64,000 nucleotides of DNA from Sulfitobacter sp. THAF37 (GCF_009363555.1 NZ_CP045372.1:1747501-1811500), one strand, 5' to 3'; positions 38,542 through 48,068 are shown, counted from the first letter of the stretch. The notes: generated from the sequence alone by a model not told the origin. Made by a program: numbers and translations.

Positions 38542-39198
38542 ATGACCCGTTTCTCGATCCTTGCACCCGTGCTTGCATGTCTGCTCTGCGGGCCCGCGCT
38601 GGCCGAAAAGCTGACCTATGCCATGGCGCTGGGCAGCCGCCAGATCGGCAGCGTCAGCTATGATGGCGGCCCCCGCGCGGGCCGTCTGCTGGCGGTCATG
38701 GACAACACCCCGCTCGGCGTGGCTGACGGCAGCTTCGAGGCCGTGACCCGCGCGCAGGCCGGCACGGTGATCTACGAAAGCCGCAGCCGGGGCAGCAAAC
38801 AGCGCGAGATTGTGGTGAAAAGGGCCGGGGGGCGGGTGACGGAAGTCACCGTCATCCCGCCGGATGAGGCAACGGACCTGAGCGATGTGGCGCAAGTGCC
38901 AAGGGGCGTGATGTCACTGACCGAAGCCTTTGCCGCGATGGCGCTGGGCCGCGACTGCCCGGACCCCATGACCGTGTACGACGGCCGCCGGGTGGTGCGC
39001 ATCGCCACCGCCGCACGCAGTGACAGCGGCAGCGAAGTGAGTTGCAAGATGTCCTACCGCGTGGTGCAGGGGCCGGGGCACCTGTCGCCCTTCCGGTTCA
39101 GGTCGCTGGGCATGGAACTGACCTATGCCACCAGCGCCCTGCAGCGCATCACGTTCAGCGCGGGCGGTTTCGATGTGACGCTGACCCGGCAGGAATAG
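38542..39198 (+). CDS. Exported DUF3108-like protein
   Basis: 218 residues. A signal peptide (MTRFSILAPVLACLLCGPAL-AE) leads into a beta-rich domain: LTYAMALGSRQIGSVSYDGG, YESRSRGSKQREIVVKRAGG, a middle containing DLSDVAQVPRGVMSLTEAFA and an end HLSPFRFRSLGMELTYATSA. The pattern resembles DUF3108 periplasmic proteins of unknown role. Convergent with the BrkB-like gene. Confidence 0.75.
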   Translation: MTRFSILAPVLACLLCGPALAEKLTYAMALGSRQIGSVSYDGGPRAGRLLAVMDNTPLGVADGSFEAVTRAQAGTVIYESRSRGSKQREIVVKRAGGRVTEVTVIPPDEATDLSDVAQVPRGVMSLTEAFAAMALGRDCPDPMTVYDGRRVVRIATAARSDSGSEVSCKMSYRVVQGPGHLSPFRFRSLGMELTYATSALQRITFSAGGFDVTLTRQE

Positions 39199-39243
39199 GG
39201 GCGCTTGCCCTGCGCCGCCCACGCGTGCTTCAACCCCCCGCCG

Positions 39244-40194
39244 TCAATCGCTGTCCGGGTCCTGGCGCATGGCACGGGCAAGGCGGCGGATACGAATGGC
39301 GCGGTTCAGCTCGCCGCCGAAGATGAGAACAAGCGCCGCCAGATACAGAAAATACAGCGCCGCCACGATCCCGGCGAGCCCGCCGTAATAGGTCGCATAG
39401 GTGGCAAAATGCCCGAGGTAGTACGAAAACGCCGCCGTCAGGGACGCCCATATCACAACGGTAAACAGAACCCCGGGATAGATTGACGAGAACCTTGTGC
39501 GCCGGGCGGGCAGGAACACATGCGCCAGGAAGAGCGACAGGACCAGGATGATCGCGGCGGCCGGATAGCGCACCAGGCGTATCGTCACCGACGCCGGATC
39601 GAAACCCGGAAACAGGACATGCAGCAGCGACCCGGCCCGTGGCGCAAAGACAAGAAGATACCCCACCAGCACAAGCACCATGCTGGCGATGACCACCATC
39701 AGGATCATGACCGGGTAAAGGACATACCATGAGCGTGTCTCGCGCACCCCGTAGGCGCGGTTGAGACCGACGCGCACCCCGTCCACGCCGCCCAGGGCGA
39801 ACCAGATCGTCAGCAGGATACCGGTGGACAGCACGCCGCCGCGCTGGACCGTCATGACCTGCTGCACCTCTGCCACGATGGGCTCGATCAGCGTTGCCGG
39901 GACGATGGCGATCAGGAACGATACCAGATCGTCCGCCATGCTCTGGCTTCCGACGAATGCGGTCATCGAAGAGGTGAAGATGAGGAAGGGAAAGACCGCG
40001 AGCAGGACCCGGAACGCGACGTTTCCGGCCAGCCCGAAGGCATCATCGCTCCACAGGCGCAGGGCCGCCTCGCGGGTGACACCCCACAGGGCTTGCCAGC
40101 CTGTTCCGAACAGCAGCCCCTCGGGATTGTCGCTGACGATCCCGTGGGTGATGACGGCATCGCGTCCCGCTTCGGTGGGCTGACGTTTCTCCAT
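39244..40194 (-). CDS. YihY/BrkB-family membrane protein
   Basis: 316-residue inner-membrane protein with about six predicted helices. Family signs: GLAGNVAFRVLLAVFPFLIF, AEVQQVMTVQRGGVLSTGIL, VDGVRVGLNRAYGVRETRSW and the C-terminal GHFATYATYYGGLAGIVAAL with LGGELN-like IFGGELNRAIR. The family was once labelled ribonuclease BN but is a membrane protein of uncertain transport function. Start ATG 40194 is a compromise; in-frame ATGs lie upstream. Confidence 0.85.
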   Translation of the reverse strand: MEKRQPTEAGRDAVITHGIVSDNPEGLLFGTGWQALWGVTREAALRLWSDDAFGLAGNVAFRVLLAVFPFLIFTSSMTAFVGSQSMADDLVSFLIAIVPATLIEPIVAEVQQVMTVQRGGVLSTGILLTIWFALGGVDGVRVGLNRAYGVRETRSWYVLYPVMILMVVIASMVLVLVGYLLVFAPRAGSLLHVLFPGFDPASVTIRLVRYPAAAIILVLSLFLAHVFLPARRTRFSSIYPGVLFTVVIWASLTAAFSYYLGHFATYATYYGGLAGIVAALYFLYLAALVLIFGGELNRAIRIRRLARAMRQDPDSD

Positions 40195-40497
40195 TCGGCA
40201 TCTCGCTTGGTTCCATGAGCTTTCCATAGGGCGGCCCGATTGGCAAAAGTAGTGCATGATCCTGCCCGGTACAGCCAGCACGCGGATTTCTGCCCCTGCG
40301 CGTCGTCATCCGCCCTCGGCCCATCCTCGCGTCAATGCTGTCGGCCAGCGTCTCTGCCCGCTGGCGGAGGATCGCCCGCGGACTGTGCGCATCGCCCGCC
40401 CTGCGGTTGAAGTATCGCGCAAACGGGCGGCGTTGGCTTGACTCATCCGGGCGGCTGGCAAACGATCTGTCACAACATAAACCAATGGGGGACAATC

Positions 40498-41508
40498 ATG
40501 ACCACACGTCGTTTCACACGCCGCTTCCTGCTCGGCTCCGCCGCCGCGCTGGCGGGCGCCTTCGCCCTGGCACCGCGTACCGCACTTGCTGCAGACCCGA
40601 TCAAGGTCGCGGGCATCTACACCGTGCCGGTCGAGCAGCAATGGGTCAGCCGCATTCACAAGGCGGCGGAGGCGGCGCAGGCCCGTGGTGACATCGAATA
40701 TGTCTTTACCGAAAACGTCTCGAACACCGATTATGCCCGCGTCATGCGCGAATATGCCGAAAGCGGGAACACCCTGATCATCGGCGAGGTCTTTGGCGCG
40801 GAACAGGAGGCGCGCGAGGTCGCCGCCGACTACCCCGATGTCGCCTTCCTGATGGGATCGAGTTTCAAGCAGGACGAAAGCCTGCCGAACTTTGCCGTCT
40901 TCGACAACTACATCCAGGACGCCGCCTATCTGTCCGGCATCGTCGCGGGCGCGATGACGGAAAGCGGCAACATCGGCATGGTCGGCGGCTTTCCGATCCC
41001 GGAGGTGAACCGCCTGATGCATGCCTTCATGGCTGGCGCTGCCGAGATGAACCCGGACATCGCCTTTCAGGTCAGCTTCATCGGGTCGTGGTTCGATCCG
41101 CCTAAGGCCAAGGAAACCGCATTCGCGATGATCGAGAACGGGGCGGACATCCTTTATGCCGAACGCTTTGGCGTCTCTGACGCGGCGCAGGAAAAGGGCA
41201 TCCTGGCCATCGGCAACGTGATCGACACGCAGGCGGAATACCCTGACACCGTCGTCGCCTCGGCCATCTGGCACTTTGAACCGACGCTGGATGCGGCGAT
41301 TGCCGCGGTGAAGGCGGGTGAATTCACCGCCGCGGACTATGGGGTCTATTCCTTCATGAAGGAAGGCGGCGCATCGCTGGCGCCCTTCGGCACCTTCGAG
41401 GGCAAGATCCCGCAGGAGGCGCTGGACCTGATCGAAGAGCGCACCAAGGCGATCAAGGCGGGCGATTACACGGTCGAGATCAACGACGAAGAACCGAAGT
41501 CCAGTTGA
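40498..41508 (+). CDS. BMP-family ABC transporter substrate-binding protein
   Basis: 336-residue periplasmic binding protein. A twin-arginine-like signal (TTRRFTRRFLLGSAAALAGA) precedes IKVAGIYTVPVEQQWVSRIH. The Bmp/PnrA-like fold is shown by MREYAESGNTLIIGEVFGAE, AAYLSGIVAGAMTESGNIGM and ADILYAERFGVSDAAQEKGI. Members bind nucleosides or nucleobases. First gene of an operon with one ATPase, two permeases and a cytosine deaminase-like enzyme. A hairpin at 41532-41551 follows, which may raise the level of this gene relative to the rest. Confidence 0.92.
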   Translation: MTTRRFTRRFLLGSAAALAGAFALAPRTALAADPIKVAGIYTVPVEQQWVSRIHKAAEAAQARGDIEYVFTENVSNTDYARVMREYAESGNTLIIGEVFGAEQEAREVAADYPDVAFLMGSSFKQDESLPNFAVFDNYIQDAAYLSGIVAGAMTESGNIGMVGGFPIPEVNRLMHAFMAGAAEMNPDIAFQVSFIGSWFDPPKAKETAFAMIENGADILYAERFGVSDAAQEKGILAIGNVIDTQAEYPDTVVASAIWHFEPTLDAAIAAVKAGEFTAADYGVYSFMKEGGASLAPFGTFEGKIPQEALDLIEERTKAIKAGDYTVEINDEEPKSS

Positions 41509-41531
41509 GTGCTGCCCTTGCGGATGGTCCC

Positions 41532-41551
41532 GCCCGGCCGGGAGGCCGGGC
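41532..41551 (+). terminator. Intra-operon hairpin after the binding-protein gene
   Basis: GCCCGGCC-GGGA-GGCCGGGC, perfect 8-bp stem without a T-run, between the binding-protein and ATPase genes. Such stem-loops commonly stabilise or partly terminate transcripts so that the binding protein exceeds the membrane subunits. Confidence 0.5.
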
Positions 41552-41613
41552 AGCGCCACCCCTCGGGTCGGCGCTGCCCTTTGCACCTGCCACAAACCGC
41601 TGACTGCTTCTGA

Positions 41614-43146
41614 ATGAACGATACCACCGCCCCCGTTGTCCTGCGCCTTGACCGCATCACCAAACGCTTTGGCGCGCTGACCGCGAATGATGCCATCAGC
41701 TTCGATCTGCGGCAGGGCGAGGTCATCGCGCTGCTGGGTGAAAACGGCGCGGGCAAGACCACGCTGATGAACATTCTTTTCGGCCATTACACACCCGATG
41801 AGGGCCGCGTCGAAGTCTTTGGCCAGCCGCTGCCCCCCGGCACCCCGCGTGCGGCGCTGGAGGCCGGGGTGGGCATGGTGCATCAGCACTTCACACTGGC
41901 CGACAACATGACCGTGCTGGAGAACATCGTGCTGGGCACCGCGCCGCTCTGGCGGCCTGGGTTCGGCCGCGCCGCCGCACGCCGCCGGATCGACACCTTG
42001 ATGCAGGACTACGGGCTGCGGGTGGACACGGAGGCGCAGGTCGGCGCGCTCAGCGTCGGCGAACGCCAGCGGGTAGAGATCCTCAAGGCGCTCTACCGCG
42101 AGGCGCGGATCCTCATTCTGGATGAACCCACCGCCGTATTGACCCCGCAGGAAACCGACGACCTGTTCGCCACCATGCGCCGGGCGGTGGCGCGGGGGCT
42201 GTCGGTGATCTTCATCAGCCACAAGCTGCACGAGGTAACGGCGATCTCATCGCGCGTGGTAGTGCTCCGGCACGGCAGGCTGGTGGCAGAGGCGCGGACC
42301 GCCGAAACGGATGCGGCGCGGCTGGCGCAGATGATGGTGGGGGCCGAGGTTGCCGCGCCGCAGGTGAGGCAGGCCAACCCCGGTGCCGTGCGCGTATCGC
42401 TGCGCGGCGTGACCACGCCGGACCGGGGCAGCGCACCGGGGCTCAAGGCGGTCGATCTGGACCTGCGGGCGGGCCAGATCACCGGGCTTGCGGGGGTGTC
42501 GGGCAACGGGCAGGCGGCGCTGGCGGACCTGCTGGGCGGGCTGATCGCGCCCGCATCGGGCGAATTGCGCCTAGCGGATGCGCCGGTTGCGGGGTGGAGC
42601 CCGCGTGCCGCGCTGGCCGCGCGGATCGCCCGCATCCCAGAGGACCGGCACAAAACCGGCACCATCGCGGATTTCGATCTCACGGAAAACGCGGTGCTTG
42701 AGCTTTACGCCACGCCGCCCTTTTCCCGGCGGGGCTGGATGAACTGGCGCGCCGCCCGCGATTTCGCGCAGAAGATCATCGCAGGCTACGACGTGCGCTG
42801 CCCCGGCCCGGAGACCCGTATCCGCCTGCTGTCGGGCGGCAACATGCAAAAGCTGATCCTGGGCCGCGTGCTGGAAACCGCGCCTGACGTCGTGCTGGCC
42901 AACCAGCCGGTGCGGGGGCTCGACATCGGGGCGCTGACCTATGTGCATGAACAGCTGCTGGCCGCGCGGGACCGGGGCGCGGCGGTGCTGCTGATCTCAG
43001 AGGATCTGGACGAGGTCACGGCCCTGGCGGATGTGATCCATGTGATCTCCGAAGGGCGGCTGTCGCCCGGTTTCGACCGGGGCGCGCTGAGCCTGGCGGA
43101 ACTGGGTGTCTGGATGGCGGGCGAGGGGTTTGACCATGCGGCTTGA
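41614..43146 (+). CDS. ABC transporter ATP-binding protein, duplicated ATPase
   Basis: 510-residue protein with two fused ATPase domains, as in sugar and nucleoside (Bmp-type) importers. The first has Walker A LLGENGAGKTT, signature LSVGERQRVEILK and Walker B ILILDEPTAVL. The second has a degenerate Walker A region (LAGVSGNGQAALADLL), signature LLSGGNMQKLILGR and a Walker B variant VVLANQPVRGLD, a normal asymmetry in this family. The stop overlaps the next permease gene by 11 bp. Confidence 0.93.
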   Translation: MNDTTAPVVLRLDRITKRFGALTANDAISFDLRQGEVIALLGENGAGKTTLMNILFGHYTPDEGRVEVFGQPLPPGTPRAALEAGVGMVHQHFTLADNMTVLENIVLGTAPLWRPGFGRAAARRRIDTLMQDYGLRVDTEAQVGALSVGERQRVEILKALYREARILILDEPTAVLTPQETDDLFATMRRAVARGLSVIFISHKLHEVTAISSRVVVLRHGRLVAEARTAETDAARLAQMMVGAEVAAPQVRQANPGAVRVSLRGVTTPDRGSAPGLKAVDLDLRAGQITGLAGVSGNGQAALADLLGGLIAPASGELRLADAPVAGWSPRAALAARIARIPEDRHKTGTIADFDLTENAVLELYATPPFSRRGWMNWRAARDFAQKIIAGYDVRCPGPETRIRLLSGGNMQKLILGRVLETAPDVVLANQPVRGLDIGALTYVHEQLLAARDRGAAVLLISEDLDEVTALADVIHVISEGRLSPGFDRGALSLAELGVWMAGEGFDHAA

Positions 43147-44185
43147 ACCCATCGCCAACCCCGCACTGACCCGCCGTCTGGGCCTGCCCGCGCTGGCGCT
43201 GGCGGGGACCGTGGTCATCGCCTCTCTGCTGGCGATGATCGCGGGGGCGCAGCCGTTTTCGGTGCTGGGACTGATCCTCAAGGGCGCCTTCGGGTCGAAA
43301 TTCGCCACGCTTGAGACGCTGAACCGCGCAACGCCGCTGATCTTTACCGGGCTGGCGGTTGCCACAGCCTTCCGCGCGAAACTGTGGAACATCGGGGCCG
43401 AGGCGCAGCTTTACATGGGGGCGGTGATCACCGTGGTGCTGGGCACCGGCGCGCTGGCCTGGCCCTCGGGCGTGCTGCTGCCCTTGATCGGCGTCGCCGC
43501 GATGCTGGCGGGGGCGCTGGTGCTGCTGGTGCCGACCTTCCTGAAAACCCGCTTTGGCGTGGACGAGGTGGTGACGACGCTGCTGTTGAATTTCGTGGTG
43601 CTGCTCTGGGTCTCCATGCTGCTGGAAGGGCCGCTGAAGGACCCGATGGGGCTGGGCTGGCCCAAGTCCGCCCGGCTGATCGACGAGGCGCGGCTGCCCC
43701 GCATCATCGACGGGCTGCGCCTGCATTGGGGCTTCGGCCTTGCGCTGATCTCTGCCGGGTTCGTCTGGGTGATCCAGCGCCGCACCACGCTGGGTTATGA
43801 AATGCGCGCCGTGGGCCTGAACGCCGAAGCGGCACGGTTCGCCGGTATCCCGGTCAATGCGACCCTGATCAAGACCGCGCTGATGTCGGGGGGGCTGGCG
43901 GCACTTGCCGGGTTTTCCGAGGTTTCGGGGCTGAAGGGCAGCCTCACTTTGGATATCTCGCCCGGCTTTGGCTACACTGGCATCATCGTCGCCATGCTGG
44001 CGCTGCTGAACCCGCTGGGGGTGGTGGTGGCGGCGCTGTTCGTCGCGGGCATCTTTGTCGGCGCCGACAGCATGAGCCGCGCGGCGGGCGTGCCGACCTA
44101 CCTGGCCGACATCATGCTGGCGGTGGCGCTGCTGTTGATGGTGCTGGCGATCATGCTGACGAGATTCAGGGTGAGGCGCGGCTGA
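43136..44185 (+). CDS. ABC transporter permease (Bmp/nucleoside type)
   Basis: 349-residue membrane subunit of the BPD_transp_2 family. Start ATG 43136 inside the end of the ATPase gene. Motifs: RATPLIFTGLAVATAFRAKL, NIGAEAQLYMGAV, FGVDEVVTTLLLNFVVLL and YEMRAVGLNAEAARFAGIPV, the conserved cytoplasmic loop. The stop overlaps the next permease start by one base. Confidence 0.93.
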   Translation: MRLEPIANPALTRRLGLPALALAGTVVIASLLAMIAGAQPFSVLGLILKGAFGSKFATLETLNRATPLIFTGLAVATAFRAKLWNIGAEAQLYMGAVITVVLGTGALAWPSGVLLPLIGVAAMLAGALVLLVPTFLKTRFGVDEVVTTLLLNFVVLLWVSMLLEGPLKDPMGLGWPKSARLIDEARLPRIIDGLRLHWGFGLALISAGFVWVIQRRTTLGYEMRAVGLNAEAARFAGIPVNATLIKTALMSGGLAALAGFSEVSGLKGSLTLDISPGFGYTGIIVAMLALLNPLGVVVAALFVAGIFVGADSMSRAAGVPTYLADIMLAVALLLMVLAIMLTRFRVRRG

Positions 44186-45129
44186 TGGACATTCTCGAAA
44201 TTCTCATCTCTGCCAGCTTCTGGACCGCCGCGATCCGCATCGCATCGCCGCTGATCTTTGCCGCCCTGGGCGAGCTGATCTGCGAACGGGCAGGGGTGCT
44301 GAACCTCGGGATCGAGGGGATCATGGTGGTCGGTGCCTTTGCCGGTTGGCTGACGGTCTATCTGGGCGGGGGGCTGTGGTTCGGCGTCTGCGTGGCGATG
44401 TTGTCGGGCATGGCCTTCGGCCTGTTGCACGGGGTGCTTTGCGTGCCCTTCGGGCTGTCGCAACATGTGGTGGGGTTGGGCATTACGCTGTTGGCGACCT
44501 CGCTGACCTACTATTGCTACCGTCTGGCCCTGCCGGAGGTCACGTCACCGCCCAAGATCGACGCCTTTCAGCCGTGGGAGGTGCCGCTGCTGTCCGACAT
44601 TCCCGTCCTCGGTCAGGCGCTGTTCCACCAGACGCCGCTGACCTATCTGGCCTTCGCGCTGGCGGCGGTGGTGTCGGTCACGCTGTATCGCACGCCCCTT
44701 GGTCTTGCGCTGCGTGCGGCGGGCGAAAACCCGGCGGCGGTGGAGGCGCAGGGGCTGAGTGTCAGCGCGATCCGCATCGGTGCTGTGATGGTGGGCAGCG
44801 GGTTGATGGCGGTGGGCGGGGCGTTCCTGACGATGAGCGCCTTCAACTCGTTCTTCTTCGAAATGGTCAACGGGCGCGGCTGGATCTGCATCGCGCTGGT
44901 GGTTTTCGGGTCGTGGAAGCCGGGCAAGACGCTGTTGGGCGCGATCCTGTTCGCGGCTTTCGACGCGCTCCAGATCAGGTTGCAGCAGACACCGCTGGGG
45001 GCGGGGATCCCATACCAGTATTTCCTGATGGCGCCCTATATCCTGTCGATCCTCGCGCTGGTCGTGATGTCGCGCCGCGCACAGGTGCCAGCGGCGCTGA
45101 TGGTGCCCTTCAACAAGGGGGAACGGTAG
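44185..45129 (+). CDS. ABC transporter permease (Bmp/nucleoside type), second subunit
   Basis: 314-residue second permease of the same family. Signs: ASPLIFAALGELICERAGVL, NLGIEGIMVVGAFAGWLTVY, LALRAAGENPAAVEAQGLSV (cytoplasmic loop) and FEMVNGRGWICIALVVFGSW. With the previous permease it should form the channel heterodimer. A GC-rich hairpin region (45139-45157 and following) separates it from the deaminase-like gene. Confidence 0.93.
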   Translation: MDILEILISASFWTAAIRIASPLIFAALGELICERAGVLNLGIEGIMVVGAFAGWLTVYLGGGLWFGVCVAMLSGMAFGLLHGVLCVPFGLSQHVVGLGITLLATSLTYYCYRLALPEVTSPPKIDAFQPWEVPLLSDIPVLGQALFHQTPLTYLAFALAAVVSVTLYRTPLGLALRAAGENPAAVEAQGLSVSAIRIGAVMVGSGLMAVGGAFLTMSAFNSFFFEMVNGRGWICIALVVFGSWKPGKTLLGAILFAAFDALQIRLQQTPLGAGIPYQYFLMAPYILSILALVVMSRRAQVPAALMVPFNKGER

Positions 45130-45138
45130 TGATCTTCC

Positions 45139-45157
45139 GTCCGGCCGCAGGCCGGAC
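45139..45157 (+). terminator. Hairpin between permease and deaminase genes
   Basis: GTCCGGCC-GCA-GGCCGGAC, perfect 8-bp stem, followed by further G/C palindromes to about 45210 and no clear T-run. Could be a partial terminator or a transcript-stabilising structure. Confidence 0.45.
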
Positions 45158-45255
45158 AGCCCCCGACCGCCCCCATGGGCGGGGGCTTCACCCCCACCCG
45201 CGGCCGGGGGCCGTCCTTCGCGCTAACTCGAGACCGGTAAAGTAGAAAGATTTCA

Positions 45256-46563
45256 ATGTTCGACATCATCATCAAGGGCGGCACTTTGCCGGACGGACGC
45301 GTCGCCGACATCGGCATCGCGGGCGACCGGATCACCGCCATCGGCACGCTGGACACGCAAGCGGGCGAAGTCATCGACGCGACCGGCGATCTCGTCTGCC
45401 CGCCCTTTGTCGATCCGCATTTCCACATGGACGCCACGCTCAGCTACGGCACCCCGCGCATCAACGCCTCGGGCACGCTGCTCGAAGGGATCGGCCTCTG
45501 GGGGGAACTCAAGGGCGTGATGACGCAGCAGGACGTCTTCGACCGCGCGCTTGAGTATTGCGACTGGGCGGCTTCGCTGGGCCTGCTGGCGATCCGCAGC
45601 CATGTGGACACCTGCGACGACCGGCTGCTGGGGGTCGAGGCGCTGCTGGAGGTCCGCAAAGCGGTCAGCGGCTACATCGACCTGCAACTGGTCGCCTTCC
45701 CGCAGGACGGACTCTACCGCGACCCCACCGCCCTTGCCAACACGATCCGCGCGCTGGACATGGGGGTGGACGTGGTCGGCGGCATCCCGCATTTCGAACG
45801 CACCATGGCGGATGGCGCGCGGTCGGTCACGACCCTGTGCGAAATCGCCGCCGAACGCGGGCTGATGGTGGACCTGCATTGCGACGAAACCGATGACCCG
45901 CATTCGCGCCATATCGAGACGCTGGCGTTTGAGACCCGGCGGCTGGGGCTTCAGGGGCGGGTCGCGGGGTCGCATCTGACTTCGATGCATTCGATGGACA
46001 ATTACTATGTCTCCAAACTGCTGCCCCTGATCGCCGAGGCAGAGGTCGCCGCGATTCCGAACCCGCTGATCAACATCATGCTTCAGGGCCGCCATGACAC
46101 ATTCCCGAAACGGCGCGGGCTGACGCGGGTAAAGGAGATGCAGGCGCATGGCATCGCCGTGGGCTGGGGGCAGGATTGCGTGATGGACCCGTGGTATTCG
46201 ATGGGCACGGGCGACATGCTGGACGTGGCCTTCATGGGGCAGCACGTCGCGCAGATGAGCAGCCCCGAAGAGATGCGGCGCTGTTTCGATATGGTGACAG
46301 AGGTCAACGCCCGGATCATGGGCCTGCAGGATTATGGGCTGCACGAGGGCGCGCAGGCCTCGCTCGTCGTGCTGGACGCGGGCAACCCGATCGAGGCGCT
46401 GCGCCTGCGGCCCGATCGTCTGTGCGTGGTGGCGAAAGGCAAGGTGATCTCGCGTCAGGCCCGCAATGACGCGCGGCTGTCGCTGCCGGGACGGCCCGCG
46501 TCGGTGCGGCGCAGACACGCCGCGCATACCGGCGCAACGGGCGGGACGTCAGGACAGGGTTAA
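45256..46563 (+). CDS. codA: Cytosine deaminase-like amidohydrolase
   Basis: 435-residue metal-dependent amidohydrolase. Metal ligands: VDPHFHMDATLSYG (His-x-His), LMVDLHCDETDD and GSHLTSMHSM; the late aspartate is in GWGQDCVMDPWYSMGTGDML, which closely follows bacterial cytosine deaminase. A composite beta domain opens (MFDIIIKGGTLPDGRVADIG) and closes it. It likely converts cytosine to uracil, or a related nucleobase or triazine, after import by the adjacent Bmp-type ABC transporter. The final 25-30 residues are arginine- and glycine-rich and poorly conserved. The exact substrate is inferred. Confidence 0.85.
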   Translation: MFDIIIKGGTLPDGRVADIGIAGDRITAIGTLDTQAGEVIDATGDLVCPPFVDPHFHMDATLSYGTPRINASGTLLEGIGLWGELKGVMTQQDVFDRALEYCDWAASLGLLAIRSHVDTCDDRLLGVEALLEVRKAVSGYIDLQLVAFPQDGLYRDPTALANTIRALDMGVDVVGGIPHFERTMADGARSVTTLCEIAAERGLMVDLHCDETDDPHSRHIETLAFETRRLGLQGRVAGSHLTSMHSMDNYYVSKLLPLIAEAEVAAIPNPLINIMLQGRHDTFPKRRGLTRVKEMQAHGIAVGWGQDCVMDPWYSMGTGDMLDVAFMGQHVAQMSSPEEMRRCFDMVTEVNARIMGLQDYGLHEGAQASLVVLDAGNPIEALRLRPDRLCVVAKGKVISRQARNDARLSLPGRPASVRRRHAAHTGATGGTSGQG

Positions 46564-46867
46564 CCACACTCCGCTAGAACCCCGCCTGTCGCGACACCCG
46601 CACCCGGCCTGACACCCCGGGCGCATTCGGAGAAACAGAGGCCCGCCATCAACGGGCCACATTGAACCGTTCAACGTGCAGGGCCTGCCCTGTCTCATAC
46701 CATCCGATCCGGCGGCGCCGCCATTTCAACGGTCCCTACAGATCCACAGACCCGGAGGAGGCAAACAAAGCGCGACCGCTGCGGCGGGCGCCGGTGCCTC
46801 TTATCCAACGTACATGGCATTGACCATTAGGCCGAAGCCGCGACGACTGGCTTTGCTCCGCTGTCAG

Positions 46868-46909
46868 CTGCCGCCACGGCCCTGCTGCCTGCCGCCACAG
46901 CCCTGCTGC
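46868..46909. repeat. 21-bp tandem repeat, two copies
   Basis: CTGCCGCCACGGCCCTGCTG(C) at 46868-46888 is followed directly by CTGCCGCCACAGCCCTGCTG(C) at 46889-46909, one mismatch. Function unknown. Confidence 0.8.
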
Positions 46910-46917
46910 CTGCAGGT

Positions 46918-46973
46918 GAAGACATGTCATCATAGACCTGTCATTTTTGACATGTCATGCATGACATGTCTTC
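46918..46973. repeat. Nested palindrome with GAAGACATGTCA arms
   Basis: Outer arms GAAGACATGTCA (46918-46929) and TGACATGTCTTC (46962-46973) enclose GACCTGTCA-TTTT-TGACATGTC (46935-46956) and ATGTCATGCATGACAT (46952-46967). The same arm recurs at 58703 and 58810. Likely a REP-like element or bidirectional terminator at a convergent junction. Confidence 0.7.
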
Positions 46974-47066
46974 CCTCGCGGTACGGCGCGCCAAGCTGCG
47001 TCCTCGGGGCCGGGCGCGAACCTCTGGCGCACATCCGTCTCACGGCTGCGATTCCGATTCCGGGCG

Positions 47067-47948
47067 CTATCCGTTCTGCTGCGCGGCCTGACGGGCCAGC
47101 GCAAAGGCCCCCTGCATGGCATTGCCCTGCGGCGCGACCACGTTGCGCACGGTCTCTTCCGGCAGGTAGCCCCGGTAATGCGGCCCCACGCCCCCGGTCA
47201 GGCACAGCCTGTCGCCGGGCGAGAAGCCCAGCGCCGCCAGCCCCTTTTCCAGAAAATCGACCGCCCGCGCGATGATCGCCAGCGCCGCGGCATCGCCGTC
47301 CTGCGCCGCGGTCAGAACCTCCGGAGCAAGGGTCGCGTAGTCCGTCGGCGTCGCGGTCAGGCAGAATCCGCGCATCCGGTGCAGCCCGCCCATGCTGTCC
47401 AGCGTTCGGCGGGTCAACGCGGTATGCGGCTCGATACCGTCGTGGGCCAGCAGGGTGCGTTCCAGCAGCCGGTGTCCCAGCCAGGCCCCCGAGGCCTGAT
47501 CGGAAATCTGGAAACCCCAGCCCGAGACGGTGCTGACCACGCCGCCGCGCTGGCGCGAGATGAAGGTGCCGGTGCCGATCCCCAGCACATAGCCGTCATG
47601 GTCGCCCAGTGCCCCGGCGACGGTGGTTTCCTTGTCGCCGGTGACTTTGCAGCTGCCATAGGGCAGGGCGGCGGCCACCTTGGTCATGGTCTCGGCACTG
47701 TTGGCGCCGGCAGCGCCCACATGGCCGGTGATCCGCGCCATCGGTGTCTGGGCGAGGCTCGCGTTCGTCAACGCCTCGGTCACGGCGGCGATGATGTTGG
47801 CGATGGCCCCGTCAAAGCTGTTCTCGACATTGGCCGGACCGCCCCGCGCATCGGCCAGAATGCCGCGCGTCACGGTACCCGCAGCAGCGCGGCATCCGGT
47901 GCCGCCCGCGTCCACCGCGATCAGTATGGGATCATGCATATGGGTCAT
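47067..47948 (-). CDS. BadF/BadG/BcrA/BcrD-type ATPase, probable N-acetylglucosamine kinase
   Basis: 293-residue ASKHA-fold kinase. The phosphate-1 motif is LIAVDAGGTGCRAAAG and phosphate-2 is in VLGIGTGTFISRQRGG; GWGFQISDQASGAWLGHRLL is the typical GlcNAc-kinase-like signature. It probably phosphorylates an amino sugar from peptidoglycan turnover or chitin. The start MTHMHDPIL has a second ATG three codons in. Not in an operon with other sugar genes, so the substrate is inferred. Confidence 0.83.
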   Translation of the reverse strand: MTHMHDPILIAVDAGGTGCRAAAGTVTRGILADARGGPANVENSFDGAIANIIAAVTEALTNASLAQTPMARITGHVGAAGANSAETMTKVAAALPYGSCKVTGDKETTVAGALGDHDGYVLGIGTGTFISRQRGGVVSTVSGWGFQISDQASGAWLGHRLLERTLLAHDGIEPHTALTRRTLDSMGGLHRMRGFCLTATPTDYATLAPEVLTAAQDGDAAALAIIARAVDFLEKGLAALGFSPGDRLCLTGGVGPHYRGYLPEETVRNVVAPQGNAMQGAFALARQAAQQNG

Positions 47949-48068
47949 GCCGTTTTCTATAGGACACCTGCGCGCCCATTGCAGCGTGAAAATGCGACCT
48001 TTGCCCCCGGTTCAGGTGCAACTGCGCCCGGAGCGCGAAGGCTTCTTGGCGGATCTGATGCGTGGCGC

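Larger units (their letters stand above)
46564..47066. other. 503-bp convergent junction with repeats, no gene
   Basis: Lies between the deaminase-like gene (plus) and the BadF-type kinase gene (minus). It holds a 21-bp tandem duplication (46868-46909) and a nested palindrome (46918-46973). Frames here are short or overlap on both strands; none has a recognisable domain. Confidence 0.6.

Noticed and set aside
40306..42231. 641-codon open frame opposite the BMP binding-protein and ATPase genes
   Set aside because: Antisense to two well-supported genes; composition typical of shadows.
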